Assembly: GCA_000969725.1 (NCBI GenBank)
Contig: JXSR01S023181.1
Origin: Ophiothrix spiculata
Lineage: Eukaryota > Echinodermata > Ophiuroidea > Amphilepidida > Ophiotrichidae
DNA: 28,368 bases
Direction: 5' to 3' (one strand)
Position 1 is the stretch's first letter. Every line of letters begins with the position of its first letter. This document shows positions 1 to 9,849 of the stretch, one piece after another. Position numbers and translations under genes: made by a program. Below the pieces are notes generated by a model. It saw only the letters and a program-made list of their open reading frames with translations, did no database searches and was not told the DNA's origin.

Positions 1-546
1 TCCGTATATTCATTTTAGGTGGGAGGAATAAGTTTAACCGCTAGAGGAAATGCACAGAGAATTTACCATCTCCGGTAGCGGAGATGCGAAGAGGTGCCGA
101 CAATTCCGCTTCGCGGAAGTGCAAACGGATATGTGCAGTACCGCTTAAAATGAAGTAGAAACTTTGTTTATACGTTAGCGGAGATGCAAAAAGATAGTTG
201 CATCCCCGCTAGCGGAAATACAAAGCGTAGCAGACATATCCGCTTAGGCGGGATTGCACAGAAAAACGTGCATTTCCACTTGCGGAGACATAAAGCCGAG
301 AATGTTATTTTTCTAATCGAAGGAAATGCACAGAAAATTTTGCATCTCCGCTAGGGGAAATATTAAGTGGAGTCGGCACTTCCGCTTTAGCGGCAATGCA
401 AACAGATTTGTGCATTACCGCTAAAACTGTAGGGGGAACTTTTTAAACTTATAGCGGAAATGCACAGAAGAAGCGGACCCGACATTTCCGCTTCGCGGAA
501 GTGCAAACGGACATGTGCAGTACCGCGAAGCGGTACTGCAAATTTT
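1..546. repeat. Palindrome-rich satellite-like array
   Basis: Degenerate units built from GCGGAAATGCA and its reverse complement TGCATTTCCGC recur about every 50-60 bp, so each unit can form a hairpin. Perfect short palindromes include TTCCGCTTCGCGGAA and TACCGCGAAGCGGTA. Positions ~95-143 and ~477-525 are near identical, suggesting a longer period. The array runs off the left edge of the window. Confidence 0.8.
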
Positions 547-1035
547 GCTGTTCCAAAAAATAGTTCCCCGAGGAGTAGAGTTGACCCCAGCTGGTCCCCT
601 TGAGCAGACTTGGGCCCTTGTAGGGGGGTCATAAAGGCAAACCTTTGCTTATTTTTGGACTCACTAATACCTTTGAAAATACATCTTGGGAAACATTTTC
701 AAATGGCTTCATAATGGCAAAAACCCAGGAGCTTCCGGGGGCGCTGCCCCCTGGTGCCCCGTCAGGTTGAAATAGGGGACTCTGACAGGTCTAGACCATG
801 ATGGGGATGGGGGATTGGGATGATTATCGGCATTTCTATTGCATTCTAGACAAGTTCAACAGACTGATATCATACCATACCATAACCGTTTTAACACTTA
901 TCTGCAGCAGTAGCCTATACACAAACTAGCTTGAAGTGGAGATTATACAGTGACTATATAGATCTAGCTCTATATCAAAGTTATTTGGCCTCCTATTTGG
1001 CCATCCCTAAAAGGACGTTTTACTGGATTTGTACA
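547..1035. other. Intergenic, no gene seen
   Basis: No conserved protein is readable on either strand. The only notable item is a GC-rich hairpin at 736-753 (GGGGGC, loop GCT, GCCCCC) in otherwise AT-rich DNA. Confidence 0.6.
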
Positions 1036-1172
1036 TTTGCTATGCATACATTAACTTTGCATAGCAAAATGCTTAGCAAAATGCAATGCATTTCTAAGTT
1101 TTATAGAGCAAAATAACTGCTATGCAAAATTTCAAACTGCTATCTATATGCAAGCATATATTTTGCATAGCA
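1036..1172. repeat. Cluster of TGCTATGCA inverted repeats
   Basis: Perfect inverted repeats: 11 bp at 1036-1046 and 1058-1068 (TTTGCTATGCA), and 13 bp at 1118-1130 and 1160-1172 (TGCTATGCAAAAT). Several more TGCATAGC-like words lie between them. This is probably a degraded palindromic element; its function is unknown. Confidence 0.7.
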
Positions 1173-1758
1173 CATGATGCAATGCCAAAAAAATTACTGA
1201 ATTCGTTCCCTGTAAACTATATCATCAAATCTTTGAAAAGAAATCATTTTTAATGTTCTTAATCTACAGTATTTACTTGGATCCATTTGAAATTCAATTT
1301 TATTTTTCACAAAATTTAACTTAATCACCCTCCTTCATGCACAGTTGGTTCTATTGTTATAGGGCTAGTTGTGCTCACCCAACTTAATGGTCGGTTATTT
1401 TTACTTGCTGGCTTTACTAAGTCCGACCTAAAGTTGGGCTTTATTTATATTCCAAAATCGGGAGTTTCATTTTCACGAACTTCAGCCTCATCATCTAATG
1501 TCTCCGTTCACTAATGCTAATGCCCGATGTACGTCATGAATGAACTTCGTAATGGGGGGATGATATTTTACGTAAAATAAAATGACAATTTCTATGGTAT
1601 TCAATGCACTTGAAAGGCTAATTTAAAATCAAAATTTCTACAGGAATTTGTCACCAAATGGCCATTTGAATAGGTTGAGGTGAATGAGAAGATTTGTAAA
1701 ACTAGTGCATTCTCGTGTTATTAAAATATGGTTTTATGATTTTAGTAAAAAAATATAG

Positions 1759-1885
1759 GAGCGCTTATGATTTCATGAGCGCTCTAATTGAGTTACGGTG
1801 AGCTTTTGCACTACCACTTTTGGACCACTAATAAAGCCCCACTGTGTGCGGTATAGTAAAAGTAAAAACACACACACAGTGGGGC
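1759..1885. repeat. Two hairpins in intergenic DNA
   Basis: The first is 1759-1770 / 1773-1784 (GAGCGCTTATGA, one mismatch). The second is a perfect 13-bp inverted repeat, 1836-1848 / 1873-1885 (GCCCCACTGTGTG), with a 24-base loop. They may be ends of small elements; no target duplication was found. Confidence 0.6.
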
Positions 1886-3158
1886 AAGCATAGGGCCCAA
1901 AAATTCTAGCAATAAAATTGATGTAACTCTGCAACCGCAAGTCTCAAAGAGCTCATTTATGGCTTGTTAGATTTCTTTCAATTAGCTCTTCAAAATGAAA
2001 TATATTTCATACTTGTTTTTTTGATAATTTTATCAAAAAAACTTTTAATTTTTTATTTGCCTAGGCTAGCTACCTAATTTAATTTTAAAGGTGGTTCTTT
2101 CTTTCTTCCGAAAAGTTCAAATCTCTTCAAAGAGTATAGTCGAACTGTGGTTGACCCCTCATTTTGCAGCATTTTTAGTACCCTTTAACATTATGTGCAA
2201 ATTTATTTGATCAAAATAACTTGGAAATTTTTATGAATCTGCCATTAAATATTAAGCTTACAAGACAAGTTACATTATCATGGCCAGTCAGGCATGTATT
2301 AGATTTGTAAATAACATGAGCATGAAGTATCTGATTAATTAAAATATCTTTACCATCTTGTTGTATCTCTGATCATAGATCTGGAACAGAAAACACCTTT
2401 TTTTGTTGCCCAGCTGCTGTGTTTTTGCAATGTTTTGCTTCGAAACGATCCGCCAGTGGTGTTTCTATGTTTAAACGTAAAATTACTTCTCAAGACGTTG
2501 GATCAAATCTAATATATTAAGTCAGTGTACGCAACAAATTACTCTCTAGTAGTTAACGTTTATAATGAATCAATATTCAACGTTTATTGCATTATTTTTG
2601 TCGACAGAGCTAGAAATTCTAAAACCAAATCTAACAAGGTAAAATAAAATTAAAAACACAAGGCAACCTAATATTTCCATATCAACTATTTTGATTCGCT
2701 AATTGCTAAAAGCAACAATGCAATATAAGACAAAATTAGATACTAAATTACCATATTACTCCACCAAACTTTTTCTAAAATAAGTTAAAAGGATAAATTT
2801 ATTGGTATTAAAGGAAACTGAACATTATGTTTTCTTCAAACATTTTCTTTTCACTACCACTCCTGAAGCACTGCTCCTGAAGTAAGCCAATAAGACACTG
2901 TGTTACATTCAGCCTGGTAACAATATATTCCAGAGTATATCAGCAGGCGGTGGCAGACACGATAAATAGCATCCACTAGATTTAGGGACGAGGGATTTCT
3001 AAAACGCAAATTCAGTGGACGATTTACGTGTATTTCTATTGGGTCACGTGACTCACGTATTGAAGAAAAAATTCCAAAGATCATATTTTTACCTTTCCTC
3101 AAAAAAATACAAAAGTGTTCTTATATTAATTAACATAATTATGTCATTCCAAATCCAC
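1886..3158. other. AT-rich intergenic, no gene seen
   Basis: The short open frames here have no recognisable motif and poor codon structure. I see no repeats longer than simple AT-rich runs. Confidence 0.55.
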
Positions 3159-3180
3159 TGGGGTTCACGCGTGAACCCCA
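3159..3180. repeat. Perfect 22-bp palindrome
   Basis: TGGGGTTCACG and its reverse complement meet without a spacer around a CG centre. The surroundings are AT-rich. It could be a binding site for a dimer or a relic of an element. Confidence 0.8.
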
Positions 3181-3276
3181 CTTTTTATATATGTTAATGT
3201 TATCATATTTTTTTACCGATTACGAAAATAATTTTAGTGATCATCCCGGAAGTATTATTTTTCCATGAATCCCAAC

Positions 3277-3721
3277 CAGTGTTGCCAACGCCGCGGTTTA
3301 CCCGGGTAAAATTTGTCTTGGGCGGGTGACCTAAAATTGGGCTACTTTTGCCACCATCTGCCCGCGGCAGCTTTATTTGGCAATATTTTGTTTATTCATG
3401 GGGATTTTGAACATTTAATACGTCGTAAAGCAATTTGATCATCAACTAATTGGATTAATTCTTCCCTAATTGGAATAAGACATCATTGGGAAGATCGATA
3501 TTGATTATCCGAAATTTCCATCAGAGCTCGTAAGTGGATAATATTGATTGCTTTCATGTCTAATTAGGCTGTTTTTGCTATAGATCCACTTCAAAGCTCC
3601 CGAAATTTGACAATTGGTTTCATTTTGACTGTTCAAAAAATTGGGCTACTTTGATAGCGTCTGCCGCGGGTAAAAATTGTAATTTGCCGCGGTTTGAGGC
3701 TTTGAGGTTTTGGCAACACTG
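3277..3721. mobile_element. hAT-type MITE with 8-bp target duplication
   Basis: The 445-bp element has 12-bp terminal inverted repeats CAGTGTTGCCAA / TTGGCAACACTG and is flanked by identical 8-bp repeats ATCCCAAC (3269-3276 and 3722-3729). An 8-bp duplication and CAGTG-type ends are characteristic of hAT transposons. Internal direct repeats (ATTGGGCTACTTT) and CCGCGG-rich subterminal parts may be transposase-binding sites. No transposase is encoded. Confidence 0.93.
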
Positions 3722-3856
3722 ATCCCAACGGCTTCACGCCAGAGGCGGTATATAACATGACGTCACCGGGGATCGGCTAGACTCGATACTCCAGTCCCCT
3801 ATTTAAATCGGCAGCGCTTTTTTTACCCACAATCCTTTACGTTGCCTTGTGAGCAA

Positions 3857-3890
3857 ACACAGAGCAGTATTAATTAATACTGCTCTGTGT
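3857..3890. repeat. Perfect 34-bp palindrome between direct repeats
   Basis: The palindrome is centred between 3873 and 3874 (half-site ACACAGAGCAGTATTAA). It overlaps an 11-bp direct repeat TGTGAGCAAAC at 3848-3858 and 3888-3898. This could be a tiny foldback insertion with its target duplication, or template switching during repair. Confidence 0.85.
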
Positions 3891-4087
3891 GAGCAAACGA
3901 CCCAATAGCATAGCGATCATCGAGGATGGAGTATCCAGCCTAGGGATCGGCTACGATACCGTAGCGTCCGGCAACCAGTAACAGTTGCCACGACCACCCT
4001 TCTCTGTATATCAGCAGGAGTTTTACTAGATGGCGCTATTCTAAAATTTTTGGCGGGGTGCAAATCTTTGGTTGAGCGATTGTGAAC

Positions 4088-4682
4088 GGGGGGGGGGGGG
4101 GGGTATATTTGATGACCCGATAATTTGTGACAATATTGTACCAGGCAAGGGTATATCCAGCGTACAGTATTTTTCCTTGCAAATTATCATTTCTCAAATG
4201 ATTGCCGTACATTCAAACTTGAGAAACAAGATTGATGGCTTACAAGGAGTGCAAAGTTATGAGACTTAAAAAGTAGGCCTGGCAACCACCCGGTTTAATT
4301 TTTTACGCAGTTTTTGAATTGAGCCTGTAAAAAAAACTTTCAAAGGTCTGATAAGTGCTCAGACGAAGCTAGAAGGCTAGGCTTAGGGCCCCGGGGGGTA
4401 CTCGCAAATCATGGTGGGCACTATAGGCCTATTATAGTAGGCCTATGTCCGACAGTCAAGCACGGTGGCGTAGCCAGAGGGGGGCAAGGGGGCAATTACC
4501 CCCCCCCCCCCGAAACAAGCATCGCCCACCAGTTGGCACCAATTATTACTCACATCATAAATCTCTCAATCGAGTCAAACGTCCCCCAAGGTTTTACAAT
4601 ACAACATTCACATTGATATCATGCTATCTAGTGCCTTTTTGTGAAGGCCTATCATGTTCTAATCGATGCAGGGGGGGGGGGG
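4088..4682. repeat. Homopolymer G/C tracts and a transposon-end-like motif
   Basis: Runs of 16 G (4088-4103), 13 C (4499-4511) and 12 G (4671-4682). At 4463-4477 is CGGTGGCGTAGCCAG, which resembles one end of elements common in marine animals; the matching opposite end was not found. No coding signal is seen. Confidence 0.6.
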
Positions 4683-5834
4683 TCAGAATTTTTTGGAAAT
4701 AAGACCCGAAAAGGTGTGATTTCATGCATACTTGACCATAAAATAGTAACATTTTTTCTTGTATTTTATGACTCCCCTATTTTCATGTCAAAAAATCTAT
4801 GACCCCCCTAGTATATTTGGGACCCACCCCTTCCGAAGAAAATGCCAGCCCCCTTACTTGTCTTCAAACCATCCTCACCTTTGAGGACATTATTTTGCAC
4901 CACATGCACTAAAATTGTTCTTAACTAATTAATAAAAAACTAAAATCACTCAATTTTTCTTTTTAGTATTTTTAATTTATTAAGTATATTATATACAAAC
5001 CAGGCCTGATACAAACCAATTATTTCTCTATCTAATTAAGCTGGCAAGATGTCCTTGTCATGGAAAACATTAACAAAAACCCACAATTTGAGACAAAGAT
5101 AAAAATAAAAATGATAGAAAACAAACAATAAATGTGAAATAAAATCCAATTCAGAGGCCTAACAAATGGACTTTAAAACAACTAAAAGTATATGTCACTT
5201 GCATAAACATTTTTCATATTGATTAGCATGCTTACCAGAGAATATTTATCAAGATAATTATGTTTGGCAATTATTTTTATCAGAGAAGTGTGATTTAAAA
5301 TCACAGAATGGAATATGGCATGAAACTCAAAGAAATTAGTGTTTAAACAAAGTGATTTTGACCAATGAAATCTTTGAGCACACCAACTGGGTAGTTGTAT
5401 AGATCTATTTTATTACAAATGGTAACTTCATTTGATAAAGTACCATACCATATTCATTCCATGTGTCCATGCTCCAATAACTAGCAACCATGAGTTGTTG
5501 AATAACAAAAAATAAGAAATCGATTTGTACACAGCCATTTTCCTCCAGACAGTTCCTCATGAAGTGCTACTGCTGTACTAGTGTAGGTACTCAAGTAGTC
5601 ACCCTCAGGTACCTTGCAAGGAGCCATCTTTCTGTGCTTTATGCACAGCTCCCTTCATGCAGAAGGGTCATGCATCTCTAGCAAAGCTTGGTGTAAGATG
5701 CAAAACAAATCTTTGTACACACTTGTTGAATAGGCCCAATTTGACCCTAATGGTTGACTATACCTTTGCATAGTGGTACACGAGGTGTTTGATCTCCTTG
5801 GTATATATCTGTGTGTGTAGCACATATGTGGGCT
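4683..5834. other. AT-rich intergenic, no gene seen
   Basis: No conserved protein, RNA gene or long repeat is readable here. Short open frames lack family motifs. Confidence 0.5.
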
Positions 5835-6558
5835 GCTCTGGCAAAATGAGAGGAAAGTTGCAAATCTACATTTTGAATAAATGGCATCTAAAGTAATAAT
5901 AGGGTGAAAAGTCAAATTTTGTGTTTTGACATAAACGTCTTTATGCATAAGTGCTTACCTATACCTAAAGTTTTGAAGGTCATCTTTGCCAGGAAGTGCA
6001 ATTTTTTTTTAACTGAAGAAAAGGGCCTGATGGTGCCATCAAAAGATGAAATACGGCCTATCAGTCACAAAGCAGAGTAGATAAAAAGGCCGAAAACACA
6101 GACATAAAACATAACAAGACAAACAACATGATTTATCAAGTGAACTTGGTAGACCAGAGACCTAAGCTATACCCTACCAGACAGAAACAGCACCTGATTG
6201 GATGTGCCGTTCACCCATAATTTAAGGGTCTGGACCCCGTAGGCCTTGGATACACAGGTCTCACCATGTCCAAATTAGACATGTCCTACACTCAACACTT
6301 GATGGAATGGATTATTATTCACGATTAATTAATTGCATGTTGCTATTATAGACTGTAGCAATTAGAATCTTTGAAATCGATTTGCAGCTAATTTTTATTG
6401 CAATATATTCAGTGGACTGCTTTGGATTTCGATCTCTGAATGAGAAATGGACAAAGAAAGTGTGACATATTATACATCATTAAGCTGAGATTATAGACAA
6501 CAAAAATATGTCAAACTCAATTTTGAAATTTACGACTTTCCTCTCATTTTGCCAGAGC
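5835..6558. mobile_element. Inverted-repeat element, ~724 bp
   Basis: Perfect 24-bp inverted repeats (5835-5858 and 6535-6558; GCTCTGGCAAAATGAGAGG...) bound a non-coding interior. Similarity continues inward with mismatches. The target duplication is unclear, so the true ends may be a few bases further out. Confidence 0.65.
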
Positions 6559-8266
6559 ACCCGCCATATAGTACATCATACCATATATAGGAGAAAGGGA
6601 TGAACCTGACAAAGTACAAAGCTTACCAATCCTCTGAATTGCATCACATACCAATAAACCTCCAACCTGGCTATTATGAGAGCTGTGTACATAACATACA
6701 TACAGAAAAAAAAATCACAATTTTCTTTCCAATAAATACCCAGGTCATTCTTTTATAACCTGCAAAATTTGAACTAGTGGTTTAGTAAATCAACATTATG
6801 ATGGCAAGCAATGCACTGTTATATATGAAATGGATGATCAAATTGGTGTACTATGACAAGTTTGGCATCCCAACCTGTTTGCAACTGATGACTGAATAAG
6901 TCAAGACCTCACCCCACAAATTATAAGCATCAAAACTTAATGGGTTCACCGCCAATCTTCCCCTATAAGGGTCAAATTAAAACCAGGAATTCCGAAGGAC
7001 TACACACAGGTGCTTAAGAAGTATAGATCTTTTCAAAACACAACTTTCCGAGAATTCCCGAAGCCGATTTTACACTTTTCAGCAATTGCCGACAGAAAAA
7101 GTAACTCACTAAAACAATACCCAGAATGTTACATCTATGTTCACGTTAACTAACTGTGTATGAATTCGAACTTGTAATAATAGGATAAGCATTAACGAGT
7201 CACTTTTAGTGTGTTCGCCCTGATGTGACTTGAAATCTTAAGCTTAATCAGCTAATTTCAAATGGAAATTTCACTCTTTGTGTTGCTGAGCGTATGATAC
7301 CATCAGCCAAAACTTGTTCAGAATTAGTGCATCTAATAATGTATGGGTCTGGTTCTATTTATTTTTCGCTTTTATTGCACTAAAAATGCGAGAGAATTTT
7401 CGTAAAATTTTGTTAACAAAATGATGCATACTAATGAGCTTCTATGTGATTGGTTGAAAAAATGGCCAAGTTATCGACGTTCCTGAGATTTCAAAATGGA
7501 TTTTGAAAAGATCTATTCTGAAGTGCTGCCATCCTTATTCTTGAGGAAACCTCACCCACTGTACTTTAGCAGCTACCTACAGTAAACCTATGATGCACAC
7601 ACTAAGAGCTTGAGATACAGGGCTACTTTATTTATCCAGCAAGCGCAACAACACCGTGCAAGCTAGCTATTCCATGGTTTATACTATCAAAGTGGGACCC
7701 CAAGGATTGTATGTGCATATTAATAAGATACTGTTAAACTGGACATAAAAATCAATGAGTGCTTGGTTTAATATTCCTGCATCACCCTCAGAAACAAAAA
7801 AATCCCCAAAACCCAATTTGAACCCTTCAAAAAATAAAGATGGTGCCGATTCTAAGAATCCTTGTGTAATTGTGTGCCTACAAATATTGTAACAACAAAC
7901 CAATTTATGTGTTTTTGTATAACAAAATTACATTGTATATGAATTGATTAATAAGTGCTCCAGAAATTGTACAAAAGTAATGCCTCTTATGTTGATGGTG
8001 TAGTTGTCAAACACTCTGCTTTGTTAATGAGCACAAACAACTACACCTTCAGCAAGAAGTGCATTATTTTTGTAAAATTATTACTCACACCACATAATAT
8101 TATTAATCTTAAACATGGCCCAGATAGCAAAGTTTAAGAAATACAAAATCTACCGCTGGCATTGCACTATATAACAATGACGCATGAGAAATAACTGTGA
8201 TATATACTTAGTTGCATCTTATTTCAACAGATCACAAGTGTTTTCTATAATTAATAGCTGTGTTAA
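6559..8266. other. Intergenic with a possible second inverted-repeat element
   Basis: Perfect 16-bp inverted repeats ATAGATCTTTTCAAAA at 7023-7038 and 7501-7516 suggest an element of about 500-570 bp. Outside the repeats, the left end (GGTGCTTAAGAAGT) and reversed right end (GGCAGCACTTCAGA) are loosely similar. No genes are recognised. Confidence 0.5.
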
Positions 8267-8472
8267 GGTCAGATACCTTTTATCCGTTTGCGGTGCTGTT
8301 GCGGTGCGTTTTGCACTGTAAGGGTACTGGTAGTTGTAAAATTTAAAGCTTCAACCTGATACCATGCATTCCGCTTCATTCAATCGTGTGCTTTTAATAA
8401 TACCAGTACCAGTAGCCTTACAGTGGAAAACGCACAGCAACCGCATTGCAAACGGATAAAAGGAATCTGACC
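8267..8472. mobile_element. MITE with ~70-bp terminal inverted repeats
   Basis: The 206-bp element folds almost completely. The left end, GGTCAGATACCTTTTATCCG, pairs with a right end differing at few positions over ~70 bp. It is non-coding. No clear target duplication was found. Confidence 0.85.
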
Positions 8473-8503
8473 AGGGACAATATAATGGTATAATATATGT
8501 ATA

Positions 8504-8756
8504 TGTGATGGCTCACCCCGAAAGGGGGGGGGGAACTTTGCAAATGGTATCAATTTTGATTTTATCATTTCATCTGTTACAGCATTTTCTAAGCTTTAAA
8601 ATGACACCTTGCTTGATGAAATTGATGAAGGCGATCAAATCTTACAACAGAAAATCTGCCGGTAATCCTTTTAATTTATTTTTTGCTGCCTATTTTCACA
8701 GGTTTCTTGTCAAGTATTTTGTCGCAAAGTCCCCCTTTTCGGGGCGAGTCATCACA
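8504..8756. mobile_element. TA-target MITE, copy 1
   Basis: A 253-bp element with ends TGTGATGGCTCACCCC / GGGGCGAGTCATCACA and TA on each side. It is related along its whole length to 19029-19279 in intron 3. The open frames crossing it are not conserved between the two copies and are not genes. Confidence 0.85.
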
Positions 8757-9463
8757 TATAAGCACAATGCATGCATTTATCTGAATACAGAGCACATAAT
8801 ATATATACTCTGTAAATCTTGAAGTATGCAACAAGCAGCCGATTAACCAACATAAACCAATATGACTGTACAGGGAAATAAATCGGTCTGTACTTTTCAA
8901 ATCATAACCACGTACCCAGTCTTGCTTAATATTAAAATTAATATATGCTCAATGTTTGTCCATGTAGTAGAAACAATATAAGCCAAAAATAATACCAAAA
9001 ACATGATAGATTCTTGTACCAAACTATTAATACGCAGTGATTTGGCCTTACTCAATCCTAATTAATCATTACTAGTCTCTTACACAATATAAAACTATCA
9101 ATTCACAATGTTGTCAAATACAAGGGATATGTTATGGATCTTGTAACAGAGTCTGATTACTTGTTGCATACTTCAAGATTTATAGAGTTTAGGCTGCCAT
9201 GAAAGTCCTACGTGATTGAAGGCAACCGGGAAGGCCAAAATAGACTTGTTTTCGGTACCAGTCCAGTAAAAAGACGGGTGGGCAAGGAGGTTAAAATTAC
9301 ATTCTGACAAGTTTTTCCTTATGCAGACAAAAATGTATACCTTGGGCAGGACAACAAGATGGCAAAAAATCTTTACATCATCTTTACATCAAGAATCTAA
9401 TCATTGCACCTACAAAATAAAATAAGCATTTGTTTTTTGTGGTTAATGGGAAGAACCTTCAAT
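8757..9463. other. Intergenic or distal 3' UTR, no gene seen
   Basis: AT-rich with no readable protein motif. If the AATAAA at 9464 is skipped, the kelch-like transcript may extend into this part. Confidence 0.5.
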
Positions 9464-9469
9464 TTTATT
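9464..9469 (-). promoter_or_regulatory. Candidate polyadenylation signal AATAAA
   Basis: The minus-strand hexamer AATAAA lies about 205 bp after the stop codon of the kelch-like gene. It is the first canonical signal I noticed downstream. In AT-rich DNA such hexamers occur by chance, so the transcript end is not certain. Confidence 0.35.
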
Positions 9470-9673
9470 GACCAAAATAGATAACAAATTGTGTTCAGTA
9501 GGGCCTTTTTAATGGATAGGTAGAGGGTACCGGACACAAAACTATTTTTCTTTCAGCCTAATACGCACACATTGCACCACTTTGTCCATGTGGCTGTTCA
9601 ACTCTGGCTGCCAGGAAAGTCAGTATACATAAGGCAGCCATTAATTCCCTACATGAGGGCTATTGCACTGTTG

Positions 9674-9849
9674 TCATGTAGTTGGTTTATCTATATTGGT
9701 CACACCAGAATAGCTCCTGCCTGTGGCCATGCAGGATGGTAATAAAGTCCAATTATCTGCTCTGGGGTCATAGCATTCTACTGATGCCAGATTGGATGAG
9801 CCGTCGTCCCCGCCGACGACATAGAGGAGTCCATTAACGGAGGCCACTC
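9674..9849 (-). CDS. KLHL3: Exon 11 (kelch blade 6 and stop)
   Basis: Encodes residues 528-585 and the TGA stop. It reads [49 protein letters not shown] and ends in TT. This matches the C-terminus of KLHL2/3, which also ends a few residues after GRSYAGV. The acceptor is TTTCATTTCAG. Confidence 0.96.

Noticed and set aside
3760..3800. CRE-like TGACGTCA and a TATATAA as a promoter of another gene
   Set aside because: No open frame or exon with known homology follows, so the motifs are unsupported.
4445..4702. Plus-strand open frame between poly-C and poly-G tracts
   Set aside because: Composed of homopolymer runs and a transposon-end-like motif; no protein signal.
5655..5948. Minus-strand frame of 97 codons
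   Set aside because: Residue composition is not protein-like, it has no recognisable motif, and it overlaps one end of an inverted-repeat element.
8505..8822. Plus-strand open frame of ~105 codons
   Set aside because: It is mostly inside a MITE, is not preserved in the second copy, and has no domain.
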